Below are positions 21,271-32,539 of a stretch of DNA of 64,000 nucleotides, in pieces (positions within the stretch are counted from its first letter, which is position 1; each line of letters starts with the position of its first letter). A model generated the notes under the pieces. It saw only the letters and a program-made list of their open reading frames with translations. It made no database searches and was not told the origin of the DNA. The position numbers and the translations under genes were made by a program. The stretch spans positions 22,332,336-22,396,335 of the forward strand of contig NC_083340.1 in the NCBI RefSeq assembly GCF_019175385.1. Reading direction: 5' to 3'. Source of the stretch: Lycium barbarum (Eukaryota; Streptophyta; Magnoliopsida; Solanales; Solanaceae).

Positions 21271-23051
21271 AACAGTACTAGCAAAACTCGAATTACATGG
21301 CGATTTTCTTGGGAATTTTGAAGCAAAATCCGCAGGTAAAGAAGTTTCCTGCAGATTTTCCTGCCAATAAAATTTTCTTGAAAAAACGCTTGTGGGTAAT
21401 TATTACCGGCGGCTTTAAAATTACCCAGGTAACTTACTTGGGGATTTTAGTTTCGCATGTAAATTACCTACGGATTTTTTCATAGGAAATACTAAAAAAT
21501 TTTGGTAAAAATTGTGAAATAAAGGAATTTTCTTATGATTTTTTCTCCAAATAATTGTGCATGAGAATCTGGTTAAGAAATATCAATCAGTTTAATTAGG
21601 GAAAGCTACACAAACTGCCCCACAAAGGCAAAATATTTACCAAAGTTTGCCCGCACATAAACTATTTAACTGAAATGCCCATTAAGCCAAACAATTTATC
21701 CGAGTTGCCTAACATTTCTACTGTGTGTACGAGACCTTTGCTTAGAGGTAAGTATTCTTTTATGGTAATGAAATATCTGCTCCTTTATTGCTTTTGTCCT
21801 TTTGTTGTTATTGTTTTTTTTCTTCTTTTTTTCCTTTTTCTTTTTTAATCTTTCTCTATCCTTTCTCCTTCATTTATTGTCGATGTACTTTGCTGACATT
21901 TCTATTATTTACTAGATACCAAAGTCACGGGCCCAACATATATTTATAACTTTATTTTTATGCAATTATAAAAAGAATTGATATATTCTACAATATTTTT
22001 TGAAAGTCATGTATGTAAAGTTAGAAATTTTGGAAGCACGGGTTCAATAATTTGTGCCATGATGTTATTTCTTTGTTTCAATTTATACGGCTTTATTTAA
22101 GAAAAAGGCTAATAGACACTTTTTAAATTACGTGTTAATTAAATTTGAACCAGAATTTCAAAAATTATTGAATTTTTAACTACTTCTAAATACGGAAACG
22201 TCATTTGAATTACCATTCCCCCAGGCTAAAATGTGAAACTTTTTATACATATGGTGATTATGTATATTGTGTCATATAACATGGGCATAGATGCGGTATA
22301 AGATTTCTATCCTTTGTTTTTTACTTAACCCATCATAAGTATGTACTAATAAATTATTTTGGCTATTATGGTGCTCCGTATATAATTAGAAACTTAAGAC
22401 ATTGGAAAATGCCTTTTGAGAATGTAATACACATCTTAGTTTCTTTTTAGGATATTAAATAGTACTGCAATAAACATCCGAGTAATTTATTTTATCAGTT
22501 GTAACATTATTAAATTAATTTGATTATAGAATTACAGTTGGTGAGGTAAGATATCACCCATGGAACTACAAAAAATAATCAGTTGTAATAGTGACTTTTA
22601 AAAAATGAAGCTTGATAATAACATATTCAGAACTACTTTTGAAAAATTAATCCTTACATGTACTTTCTCTGTCTATTGAATATTAGTACGATAGGAGTAC
22701 AAAAAAAGCTATGGAGATTGGAGGGAGAGATAAGTAAGAGACTGCCACATTAAAGTTTAATGGGGGGCCATTTTTTTTGGACAGTCATTCAAAAATGATG
22801 CAAATGCAGCGCGTGGTATAGAAATCCAACTGAATGAATCCACCATTATTGACTTAAAGGGGATACTTTGAGAATTACATGGATATTGCTTAATTTTTTA
22901 ATATGGGGTCCACGCTTTTTTTTTACATGAGTTGGACGGGGTCCACTTTTTTTTTTTTTTTTTTTTTTTAACACGAGTTGGAGGTGGACGACGAAACCAC
23001 CTCCAAACTCATGCTTATATATAGTATAAATTTTCTTCTTTTCGTTTTGCT
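21271..23051. other. Intergenic DNA, no gene recognised
   Basis: AT-rich with poly-T runs (for example 22945-22969). A segment at 21297-21485 repeats CCGCAGG/CTGCAGATTTTCC-like words and may be a DNA-transposon remnant. No convincing coding sequence. Confidence 0.4.
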
Positions 23052-23159
23052 TTTTTTCTTGGGAAAATTTCACTAATAATCAATTTAATAGCCAAAATTA
23101 CACGGGAATAGCTCATATTTTGTATTACAAACCTGCGGCCCAACAAATCATGGCCCAGC

Positions 23160-23167
23160 TATAAAAG
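23160..23167 (+). promoter_or_regulatory. Candidate TATA box of the mudrA-like gene
   Basis: TATAAAAG about 100 bp inside the left element end and about 307 bp before the presumed ATG at 23474. Position and sequence fit a plant TATA box. Confidence 0.5.
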
Positions 23168-23473
23168 AGGCTGAATATATTCAAATAACGGTTTATTCTC
23201 TTTCAGCTCAGAAGGTAACTTCCTTCAATTTCTCCTCCAAATCCCTACAAAGATTTTGTGGAAGATTTTCCATGATTTTCTCCAATACAATTGTATATGG
23301 CAATAAAATCGTGATTTCAGGTTCTTCGATTTCTCCTTTCAATTCTGCGATTGAATATCTCCTTCAAATCTGCATGTAGATTTTGCTTTACTTTTTCCTT
23401 GATTATTAGTGATTTTCAAAGATTCTTCGATTAAAAGTAAGAGAAACCATTGATTTCGATTCAATTTTATGCA

Positions 23474-26120
23474 ATGGAAGTTTATCCTATATACATTCAG
23501 CATAGTGGTGAATGGAATTTTGAAAATAGATTTGTCAATTTCGTTGGGCATTGTGTTGTTATCGAATCTAGTTTCAATTTTGAGAACTTAGTGTTAGCAA
23601 TTTCAAAACTGATCGAGGTTGATTCTGAATTGAATATCATAGAGATCAAGTTCATTCCGAAGGATGGTTTACCGCCTATGCTAATTCACAATGACACTAG
23701 TGTACGTGCGTTTTTTGAATTGAAGAAAAAAAAAATTCAAAATTCGCTGCCTATCCATTGTGTATAACAGTGAAGAAGGTGTCAATTGGTGTTGGTTGTT
23801 CGGATAGTAATTTTGCTACTACAGATTCAGTGGGCTTAGGTAGAGGTGGACCTATACAAGAGATTGATAATGCATATACAATAAATATGATTGAGTTTCA
23901 GAATGATGAAATTGATTCTGAGAATGATGAAGGAGTTAGCGAAACTGAAAACAACGATTGTGGTATAATAGAAAACGTTTTACAAAAATATGTTGCGGAG
24001 GATCAAATTTACATAAACAAGGAGACACTTGCTAGTGTAATGAAAAACTATGCCCTGCACAAGAAGTTCCAGTTTAAGGTGAAGAGATCAAGTGCAACAA
24101 GGGATGGTATAAAATTGTATATTCCATTATATATTTGTATATATGAACAGTACGTATGTTGATAGAGTAATTCGTGTACTGTATGTATGTGGTTTGTGGA
24201 TATGTTTACGGATATTTGTGTATAAATTTGTATTAAGAAGTTTCAATTATTTACTACTAGGTATCACCTCTCTTGTGTGGATGACAACTGTGATTGTAGT
24301 TTCAAACCTTCTGCCGTGCACATGGGAAACATATTCAAAGTGAGGAATGTCAATAATGTTAATACATGTTCATTTTTTGAAAGATACTTAACGCAACGTC
24401 AAGCTACTTCGGTTGTAGTTGCTGGTTTTGTTGTGGATAAACTTTCTAATCCGAAAAGAAATTACACTCCAAAAGATATAATAAGTGACATGCAATGGGA
24501 GCACGGGGTTAAGTTGAACTATATGAAAGCGTAGAGAGCTAAAGAAAAGGCAATGGAAATAGTAAGAGGGAAACCTAGTGTATCTTATGGGGAGTTGCCG
24601 TCATACCTGTATATGTTGGAGTACACAAATCCAGGAACGGTTACAAGGTTGCATAAGTCGGATGAGGGACGCTTCCTTTACACATTTGTTTCCCTGTATT
24701 CATCTATCAAGGGTTGGGAATATTGTAGGCCAATAATGGTGGTTGATGGGAGCTTGCTTAAAGCAGCATATAGGGGGACAGTATTGACTGCTTGCACACT
24801 GGACGCAGCTAGTGAGTACACTATATCAGGATTCCTTTCTCTTAATGGTAGTTTCAGTTTGTATATACTTCTATAAAAATGTATAACGGTGTATATTTTT
24901 CTATACTGTCTGTATAAGTGTGTATATTTTTCTATACTTTCTATATAAGTGTGTATATTCTGTCTAAACAGGGAATATCTTTCCGCTAGCCTATGCACTC
25001 ATCGACTCAGAAAATGATGCATCTTGGGGATGGTTCTTCATGCAATTGAAGAATACTTTTGGGGTTCGGGAAGGAATGCGTATTGTTTCGGATAGACATG
25101 ATAGCATCCAGAATGCAACATCAACTGTTTACCCAGAAGTGCCTCATTGTTTCTGCATCTACCATTTGTGGAACAATGTCAAGGATCTATTCAGGAAAAA
25201 TAAGGAAAAAGCGAGACCGATATTTTTTACTTTGGCTAAGGCTTACACCACCGAAAGGTTTGAACACTACATGAACGAATTGAATAAAATTGATCGGCGA
25301 GTGCAACCTTATTTGTTCAGTGTTGGGTATGAACGGTGGTCTAGAGTATTCTGTAGAGTGAAAAGGACAATTTTCATGACCTCCAATATAGTTGAGTCAA
25401 TGAATTCGACAAACAAATTTGCCAGAGAGCTTCCAGTAAGACGTTTGCTAGAGTTTTTGACAAAGTTGATGACACAATGGAGCTATGAAAATAGAAAACA
25501 TGCAACAAAGTCTACAGAGCTTGGCAAAATGTACAACAAGAAGTTGAAGAAAAATATGATTGCATCACAGAACATGACGGTAAAAACTGGAGTACAATAT
25601 TTCATTGTATTACTGAATTGCATCCATAATAAATGTCTTTTGTGTTCTTGAAAAAACTGTAGGCAATACCTTCTACGGACTAGTTGTATACAGTGGTTGA
25701 AGGCAAAAGGATAAACATAGTGGATCTCGGAGAGGGAACATGCAGTTGTAAGAAATTTCAAATGAACAAATTGCCATGCTCGCACGTTGGGCAGTTATAA
25801 AGCACAATGGAATGGGCCCAATCTAATTCTGCTCTTTCTACTACAAGAAGGATTATCTCATGAAAACATGAGAAATTCCTGTGAATCCTATTCCAGATGA
25901 GACTACATGGGTTGTCCCTAGATAGGTCATGGAGAATGTGGTCTTACCACCAGAAGGGAAGAGAAGTGCTGAAAGGCCAAAAATCAAGAGATACAAACTA
26001 GCTTCGGAGACTGATAATAATAACAATAAGAAGAAGAGGGCTAAGCTTTCATGTGGGCGGTGTGGACAACCTGGTCACAATAGGAAAACATGCAAAAATA
26101 TACCAAAGAACTTAGTTTGA
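23474..26120 (+). pseudogene. mudrA-like transposase of the 9-kb MULE, disabled
   Basis: The order is canonical. An N-terminal PB1-like/acidic region occupies 23474-24000. The MuDR DNA-binding domain lies near 24020-24370 (CVDDNCDCSF). The DDE core has Asp in MVVDGS (near 24740), Asp in IVSDRHDS (near 25090) and Glu in NIVESMNS (near 25390). An intact SWIM finger, CSCKKF...LPCSH, is near 25740-25790. A CCHC knuckle, CGRCGQPGHNRKTC, is at 26050-26095. Introns are inferred at about 24106-24260 and at 24848-24971 (GT-AG). A further intron or relic lies near 25580-25660. Lesions: a frameshift at an A-run near 23735; a TAG replacing Trp near 24532; TAG after IPSTD near 25680; a frameshift after the SWIM finger; and stops near 25830, 25890 and 25922. 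The first intron seems to have lost its donor (AAG/GGATGG where GTATGG would fit). The protein would bind element ends and cut DNA in the nucleus. Confidence 0.88.
24855..24971. repeat. GTATA-rich imperfect repeats in a transposase intron
   Basis: AAGTGTGTATATTTTTCTATAC and close variants recur two to three times within intron 24848-24971. Related GTATA/TATAC words fill the tandem array at 26505-27075 and Ulp1 introns near 29820-29990 and 30962-31175. Confidence 0.7.
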
Positions 26121-26504
26121 AACACTAGACTTTATGTTTTCGTTTCTTGTCGTTGGAACCATGTTGAGTACTTAAAATTCATAGCAACAGTTGACTCAAA
26201 ATTCATAGCAACAGTTGAGTAGTGCTTTTGAAGCGTGACTAAGCATTTCAAGTTAGACTATGCCACAATGTTGAAAATATATTTCACTTTAGCTGCTTAT
26301 TTTCTTGTTAATTCCTTGAATCTTATTTGTTGCATGTGTATACTCTAGCTGCTCTAACTGCCCATCTATAGTATTTTAACTGCCCATGTATAGTATTTGT
26401 TGGTATCGAGTGTCAAGTCAAATAAACCTTCATTTTTGTTTCTTTCTAAGTTACTAGGTGTATAATCACCAATATGCAGCCTCAAGACTGTATAATCTAT
26501 GTAT

Positions 26505-27075
26505 AACTTTGTATAAATTTTGTATACATCGAAGTATAATAATGTATAACCCTGTATATGTGTGTATAACAATGTATAAACCCGCATATGCAGTTGTATA
26601 AACCTGTATATGAAGTTCCCGTGACAAATTCCTGTGTATACAAGTGAAGTATAATAACGTATAACCCTGTATATGTGTGTATAAATAATGTATAAACCTG
26701 CATATGCAGTTCCCGTGACAAATTCCTGTGTATATAAGTGAAGTATAATAACGTATAACCCTGTATATATGTGTATAAACATTGTATAAACCTGCATATG
26801 CAGTTCCCGTGACAAATTCCTGTGTATACAAGTGAAGTATAATAACGTATAACCGTGTATATGTGTGTATAAACAATGTATAAACCTTCTCATGAAAAAT
26901 TCCTCTGTATACAAGTGAAGTATGATAACATATAACCCTGTATATATGTGTATAAACAATATATAAACCTGCATATGCAGTTCCCGTGACAAATTCCTGT
27001 GTACACAAGTGAAGTATAATAACGTATAACCCTATATATGTGTGCATTAACAATGTATAAACCTGCCTATGAAAT
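26505..27075. repeat. Minisatellite between convergent MULE genes, period about 90-98 bp
   Basis: About six units. Landmarks in each are AAGTGAAGTATAATAACGTA, CCTGTATATGTGTGTATAAA, and TAAACCTGCATATGCAGTTC followed by CCGTGACAAATTCCTGTGTA. Units vary from about 80 to 98 bp through internal deletions. The long minus-strand open frames across this stretch arise from the repeat and are not genes. Confidence 0.9.
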
Positions 27076-27342
27076 TCTCATGAAAAATTCCTTACAATAC
27101 TATCAGTGACTAAATCATACTAACAACACGTCAAACAGCCTCTGACTAACAATAATTCGGTAAGAGAAATCAAATACAAATCCATAATTCCATAATTGAT
27201 CCATGCCTTCAGATTTTTACAAGAGTCAATTACACCAAAAATCCATAACAAACTAACTAGTAAGTAGTTTTTTGCTTTTGCAAATAGCAAAAAGGTATTG
27301 TGATTCATCAAAAGATGTACTTTAACAAAACAGGGCCGCCCC

Positions 27343-27425
27343 CTCTTCTTCTTCTTCTTCTTCTTCTTCTTCTTCTTCTTCTTCTTCTTCTTCTTCTTCT
27401 TCTTCTTCTTCTTCTTCTTCTTCTT
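27343..27425. repeat. (CTT)n microsatellite in the 3' exon of the Ulp1-type gene
   Basis: About 27 uninterrupted CTT triplets. On the minus strand, in the Ulp1 frame, they read AAG, giving a long poly-lysine run after VKGRIN and before RGRP. Confidence 0.95.
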
Positions 27426-29015
27426 GTTGATCCTGCCCTTGACCTCATCATCGCTCACGACACCAAGCTGTTGTTTCTTCAATCCATATTGCCACAACTG
27501 GGATCCAATTCTTGCGCGATATGTGTCGATGTCGAAATTCTTCTTGTCTATTTTTTCCCCATGATGAAATACTCAGCAAAGGCAGCAATAAAAGCGCCAC
27601 AATCCCTGTAAGCACCAAATTTCCCATAAGCTACTGTAGATACACAAAATATCGTGACTAAAACGATATAAAAAAAAAAAACTTACGCATTGAACTGATG
27701 TGGCAGGCCAGTGACCAAATTGACCAACAACGGGTCAGATAGTGCTTTATCGGCATATGCATCACTTTTGAAATCAATGTCGCTCCTCTTGCCATAGAAT
27801 CCGGTACTTGTTAAGAATTGAGGTATCATCAATGCAAACGGCAACAGTGCTTTTGTAACAAAAGAATCATTCAAAGCACCACGGTTAGAGTCATATACGT
27901 GGATGCACCTATCCTTGAACGTAAGCATACCCAAGACCCAGTGACCTATATCTTTTTTTCCACGCTTGACATGAATCAGAATTAACACATGGTCAACTGT
28001 GTCCCATGGTACATTTGCGTCACAGTAAAAGCCTTGAATATACTGAGATATCTCATTAACTTCAGGAATAATAGTAGCATCATGGTTAGCCTTGACATAC
28101 TTTTCATAGAACTCAGCAATCTTGCCACCAAAAAACCAGTCAGTTGTCGTGAACCGCATAGCAACAGTAGAATCATATTTACCCTTTTTTCTCAAATTGT
28201 AAAATATGACATCAATGTGCTGAGACCGGAAAATAGAAGTAAAGTAACAATCATTAGATAAATCAACCTAAAGAAACTTTAGAACTTGCTAAACAACAAC
28301 TAAACTCCACTCTGAACTACCCGCAGCAACAGAAACATTGAAAATTATAAGGAAATCACATACCTCATCAGACAAAAGTTGACCACTGTATGAAATTGTG
28401 TGGAACCAATCCCTCTTCCTCACATAAATTGATCCAAAAATAAAAGGCACTGGCAGATTGTTTTTTTCCTCGGGATAAATATCTTTGGCGCTTTAAAATC
28501 ATGAAAATGAAAAATAATCAACACATACGGATCATTGTAAAAAGAAAAGAAAAATCTTAAAACAATGAAGCTACCTTTGTGTTGAAATCATCCCATCATC
28601 AACAAACTCAGCAAATGCTCTACCCTCAGGTGAATAGGGATCAAGCTTATCAATGTTGTTCACAAAAGGATACTTCTCCTCAAAAATGCACTTGGGCGCT
28701 GACTTTGATGTGCCACTTATATCAGAACCAAAATCTATCACAAATGGAGAAGAAACACATTTTGGTGGAAACTTTTTTCGAGCCAATTTTTCGGGTGTCA
28801 TGTCTTCTTTATTGGCATGTTGCCTATGAAGCACAATTTGGGACATGTTTAACTTGGCCAAAACTTCATCAGTGAGTTCATTGGCATGACCTATGTTTGA
28901 CTCATTCACAACTGGTGTTTCCGCTGCCCCTAAGACAGAGAAAGGTATATTATAAGTTATATAAATAAAAGATAATTATGTAATTCAGAAGGTGAGGGAA
29001 TATATACCAGAAAAA

Positions 29016-29096
29016 CCACCAGTAACTCCCTCGTTTGCCTCACCACCAGTAACTCCCTCATTTGCCTCACCACCAGTAACTCCCTCATTTTCCTTG
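29016..29096. repeat. 27-bp in-frame coding repeat, three copies
   Basis: Starts at 29016, 29043 and 29070. On the minus strand each encodes NEGVTGGEA or a close variant within an acidic linker of the Ulp1-type gene. The length is a multiple of three, so the frame is kept. Confidence 0.9.
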
Positions 29097-30961
29097 ACAC
29101 ATGACTTAGTTTCCTCAGCAGGCATATTTCCTTCAGGAACATTCGCGGCAAAGTCATGATCATCGAAATGTTGATACCCGTCGTGGTCATATGTATCATC
29201 ATCATCAACACTTTGATGTTTCTAATAAAAATAACACAGAATTGAGGTTACATATTATTTTTTAAAAAACAGAAGGAAATAAAATCTGGAAAAAGGGCAC
29301 TTTAGAAACAGGAATTTCATCCTCTTTTTTCTTTCTTTGCCTTGGAATCAAACAAGTTGAAGAGTTTTTCAAAGGAAGAAACTACATAATCGTTGAGTAC
29401 CACAACTTTTTTGGTAAGCTAGAGAACAAAAAAAAAAAAGACAAAAGTTAAACCAACAAAGCATATGTATACAACAAACTGGAAAAGGCACAAGTTAATA
29501 CAATACCTCTCCGACGTCAACGCTCAACTCACTAATTTCAGCCTTTAAACTATCAGGGCTTGCAAAACTATTGCATCTCGGATGAGGCTGTTGCTTCTGT
29601 GGATGAACTGGGGATGCAACGTTAGAATGATTATTGTCAAAGGTAGGCACATCTTCTCCCAATGGAAGATCAAAATTGACATCTTCAAAAAATGCCGCAA
29701 GATTCAGCCTTGATATCTCTTCACTGGTAGGGGTAAGGTTCCGGTACTCCAACTACAACAATAAAAAAAAATTGATATAAACACAAATTGAAGTAAGAAA
29801 AAATGTAACATATACATGATTATAAATGATTTATACAAAAGAAAATGGAATCTGCCTATCTTGTATACATGATTATACATAGTCATATCTCAATTTTTTG
29901 TATAAGCCATGTATAATCATGTATACATGTCACAGTCTCATTTCCGACTATGATGTATACATAATTATACATGACATATACAGATCATACATGTCACTTA
30001 AATAACAACAATCTAGCACATTCAGAAATACTTTTCTCAAACTACAATCATAAACATATATCAAATAGCAAACAAGAACTTTACCTGGTAAATACTAGTC
30101 ATGAGTTTCCCACTAGTTAGGTCCACAAACGTCGGAGCTTCTTTGACTTTCCAGTTAAGGATGCGTTGCACACTATTGCCAACACGAGAAGCTAGAGTTT
30201 TGTCAACCGTGGAGAAACACTCATTAAACCGTACTTGGAATGCAAGTGGCAGACCCCCGAGCCTGTACATTGTCAACTTGGCACGCAGTTTATCCCTCGT
30301 TGTTCTGAACATGTCTTCAAATACTTTTATGCCCCATGCATACCTCTGATACTGACCACTTTCAACTATATCAAAATATTTTTTTAATATGCTATGCTTA
30401 TAAGCATCAGAGAAAAGGAAATGGTGGACGAATACTAGTATGGCCATTTTGAGCGCATCCTCATATGATTTCCAACCCTTTTACTTGAAGCGATCAAGCA
30501 AACTCTCCCTCGTTACTGATTTTTTTCCATCTCCGGGAAAATACTCTTTCAGTAACCTGTTGACTTCTGGCTCATCATACACAGTGTTATCATCTTCGTA
30601 ACATTTCAACCCAGTAACCAAAGCAAATTCTCTAATGCCGAACCGCAAGGTATTACCATTGAGTGTAATCCACATCTCTTTTTCACAATCAAGGGCAATT
30701 TCCTTCAGTAACAAAGCATATATGAGTTGATTCTGATTGTTGAATGGAGGCAAGTCGAGGAAGTAGCCAAAACAACTATCCCGAAACATTTGTTGCTATT
30801 TTTCAGTCAAGTATTGCTTCAGAATGTTGACAATCTCTGTGTTTATATGACAACTAATCCTGGTTTGGAAATGTTTAGCAGCTTCTAGATAGTACTCGCC
30901 AACCTAAACATGGAAAAATAAAATAAGAAACAGTGAGAATTAATCGGAATAGAGAATGATA

Positions 30962-31175
30962 TACCAAATTTCAGTTTAGATATACATATTTATATTAGTT
31001 TATACAAGTATAAGTCCCCACTAGAATAGAGGGAACTCATTCAAAATAGCACCAAGTTCAGATATACATAGTTATACCAGTTTATACGAGTATAAGTCCC
31101 TGACTAGAAAACAGGAAAATCATTCAAAAATAGCACCAAGGTTCAGATATACATAGTTATACCAGTTTATACAAA
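30962..31175. repeat. Tandem repeat in Ulp1-type gene intron 1, period about 85 bp
   Basis: About 2.5 copies of a unit with AGATATACATAGTTATACC, AGTTTATAC(A/G)AGTATAAGTCCC and AAAATAGCACCAAG. Its composition is the same as the other GTATA-rich arrays in this element. Confidence 0.8.
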
Positions 31176-32104
31176 GCTAAATAAGTGAATAAGATAAAGC
31201 TGGAACAAAATATGTGAATCAAAGACTCATTAGACAAAAGCCAGAATACCTTCTTTTCGGCTAGAGCAGGAACCTTCTTATTTTTCTTTTTACTATTTGT
31301 ATTGTCGTTCTCGGCCTTTCTCTTGCCGGCCTTAACAGATTTAATAGTTTGCTTCGCCTGCGAGCGGGTACTTCTAATGCTTTTTTGTTCACGAGGAGCA
31401 ACATGGGTCTCAAAATCATCGTCTTCATTATCATTATTACCACGACGATTACTTGAGCACATTTTCGCACACACTTACTAAAAAAACAGATAAAAGATGA
31501 AGATGAGGATCATAAAAAATGAAGGTGCACAAAAAAAGCTCACAGAAACAATCACCATCTGAAATCAACACAAAAAAGCAACTAAAACAGTTCATGCAAG
31601 TAAAGTATACTCCTATAGCTTAGAAAATCAAAACCAACTTATCCTTAATAACACCAAAGTTAAATCCTAAACCAAACTAAAAACACTTTAAAAGAAAAAT
31701 CAGATACCTAACTCAAAACCAAATAGAAATTGGCTGTTGAAGACCCTAATAAAAGGGAAGAAAAAGCTTATTCAGTTGTAAAAGAAAAATGCTACTGTGA
31801 AGGCACATATAAAAGAGAAAACGAAAATGAAGCACAAAATTAGAACAACAATGGCGTAAAGAAATTGAGAAGAAGAAGAAAACTTACTTCGTTGGGAGAG
31901 ATTTTAGCAAGATAGCAGTTGCTTCACTTAGAAGTATAGAGAAAGGAAGAGTGTTGTTCACGTGAGGAGAGAGCATTTCATCTTTTTTGGTTTATTTCAT
32001 TTTGCCTGAAATTGGGCCATTTCGGGTAAGAAACCCAAATATGGGCCATTTCAGGTAAATAATAGGCCCAAAGAGTCACACAATGTTATTTTCCCTTTTT
32101 TCTT

Positions 32105-32539
32105 TCTTAATTCGTTTTTTCTCTTAATTTTTTTAATCTTTTTTGGGTTAGTTCATCTTCTTCCTTTTTCTTTTTCTATTATTATATTTTTTCTTTAAAA
32201 AAATAAAAATAAACTTTTAAAGATAAAAATATTAACCAGCTAAATTTAGACTAATAAAAATATAAAAAATTAAATAATTAGATTACAATAATAAATAATT
32301 AGAAAAATGCTAAAGTCACTAGTTTATGTATTAAAATCTAAATTAATAGATGATAGTATATGTTTATAATTTATTTATTTTTTACAAAATGAAAACAAAA
32401 TTTATATCTAAAATATGACTCTATATTTTTTTTTTCGGGAATATTTTTACAAATAAAACGTGCTAAAATGATATAAATTAAAATATCAAAATTAGACTTG
32501 AACTCTATTTGATGTATTTTTTTTAATAAATTCTTTATT
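32105..32539. other. AT-rich spacer, nothing recognised
   Basis: Low-complexity A/T-rich DNA between the right end of the MULE and the hairpin array. No gene or repeat boundary seen. Confidence 0.5.

Larger units (their letters stand above)
27120..31474 (-). pseudogene. Ulp1-type (peptidase C48) gene with DUF1985-like region, disabled
   Basis: Multi-exon gene read from splice signals. Exon 1 (31474-31250) encodes a basic, NLS-like N-terminus ending ALAEKK. Exon 2 (about 30906-30085) is DUF1985-like, with LRFGIREFALVTGLKC and YAWGIKVFEDM. Exons 3-7 (29752-29507, about 29417-29320, about 29221-28985, about 28930-28574, about 28493-28365) are acidic linkers. Exon 8 (about 28215-27687) carries GHWVLG (catalytic His) and HVYDS (Asp). 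After an 81-bp intron (27686-27606), exon 9 begins with DCGAF, the catalytic Cys. The family cleaves SUMO-like conjugates; the substrate here is unknown. Lesions: TAG after LTEK (near 30795), TAA after LLDRFK (near 30481) and a frameshift after EYFIMGK (near 27555). Beyond it, the original frame reads into a poly-lysine tract from a microsatellite and then RGRP. DUF1985-Ulp1 architectures are typical of plant transposons. Confidence 0.85.
23061..32095. mobile_element. 9.0-kb Mutator-like element with transposase and Ulp1-type protease genes
   Basis: The element starts GGGAAAAT and ends ATTTTCCC, and is flanked by the 9-bp direct repeat TTTTTTCTT (23052-23060 and 32096-32104), the TSD length of Mutator elements. 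The flank is low-complexity, so the TSD alone would be weak; together with matching termini and gene content it is convincing. Beyond about 8 bp the ends are not inverted repeats, as in the so-called non-TIR MULEs. Inside are a mudrA-like gene on plus and a Ulp1/C48 peptidase gene on minus, convergent, with a tandem array between them. GGCCCA-type words are repeated near both ends. Plant MULEs carrying Ulp1-like genes are known (for example Kaonashi elements in Arabidopsis and similar ones in melon). Both genes here carry disabling lesions. Confidence 0.85.

Noticed and set aside
26366..27053. Overlapping minus-strand open frames of about 200 codons with repeated Tyr/Ile-rich text
   Set aside because: They are translations of the GTATA minisatellite. 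The repeat happens to lack stops in several frames at once and resembles no protein.
27300..27611. Plus-strand open frame with a poly-leucine run
   Set aside because: Antisense reading of the (CTT)n microsatellite within the Ulp1-type gene.
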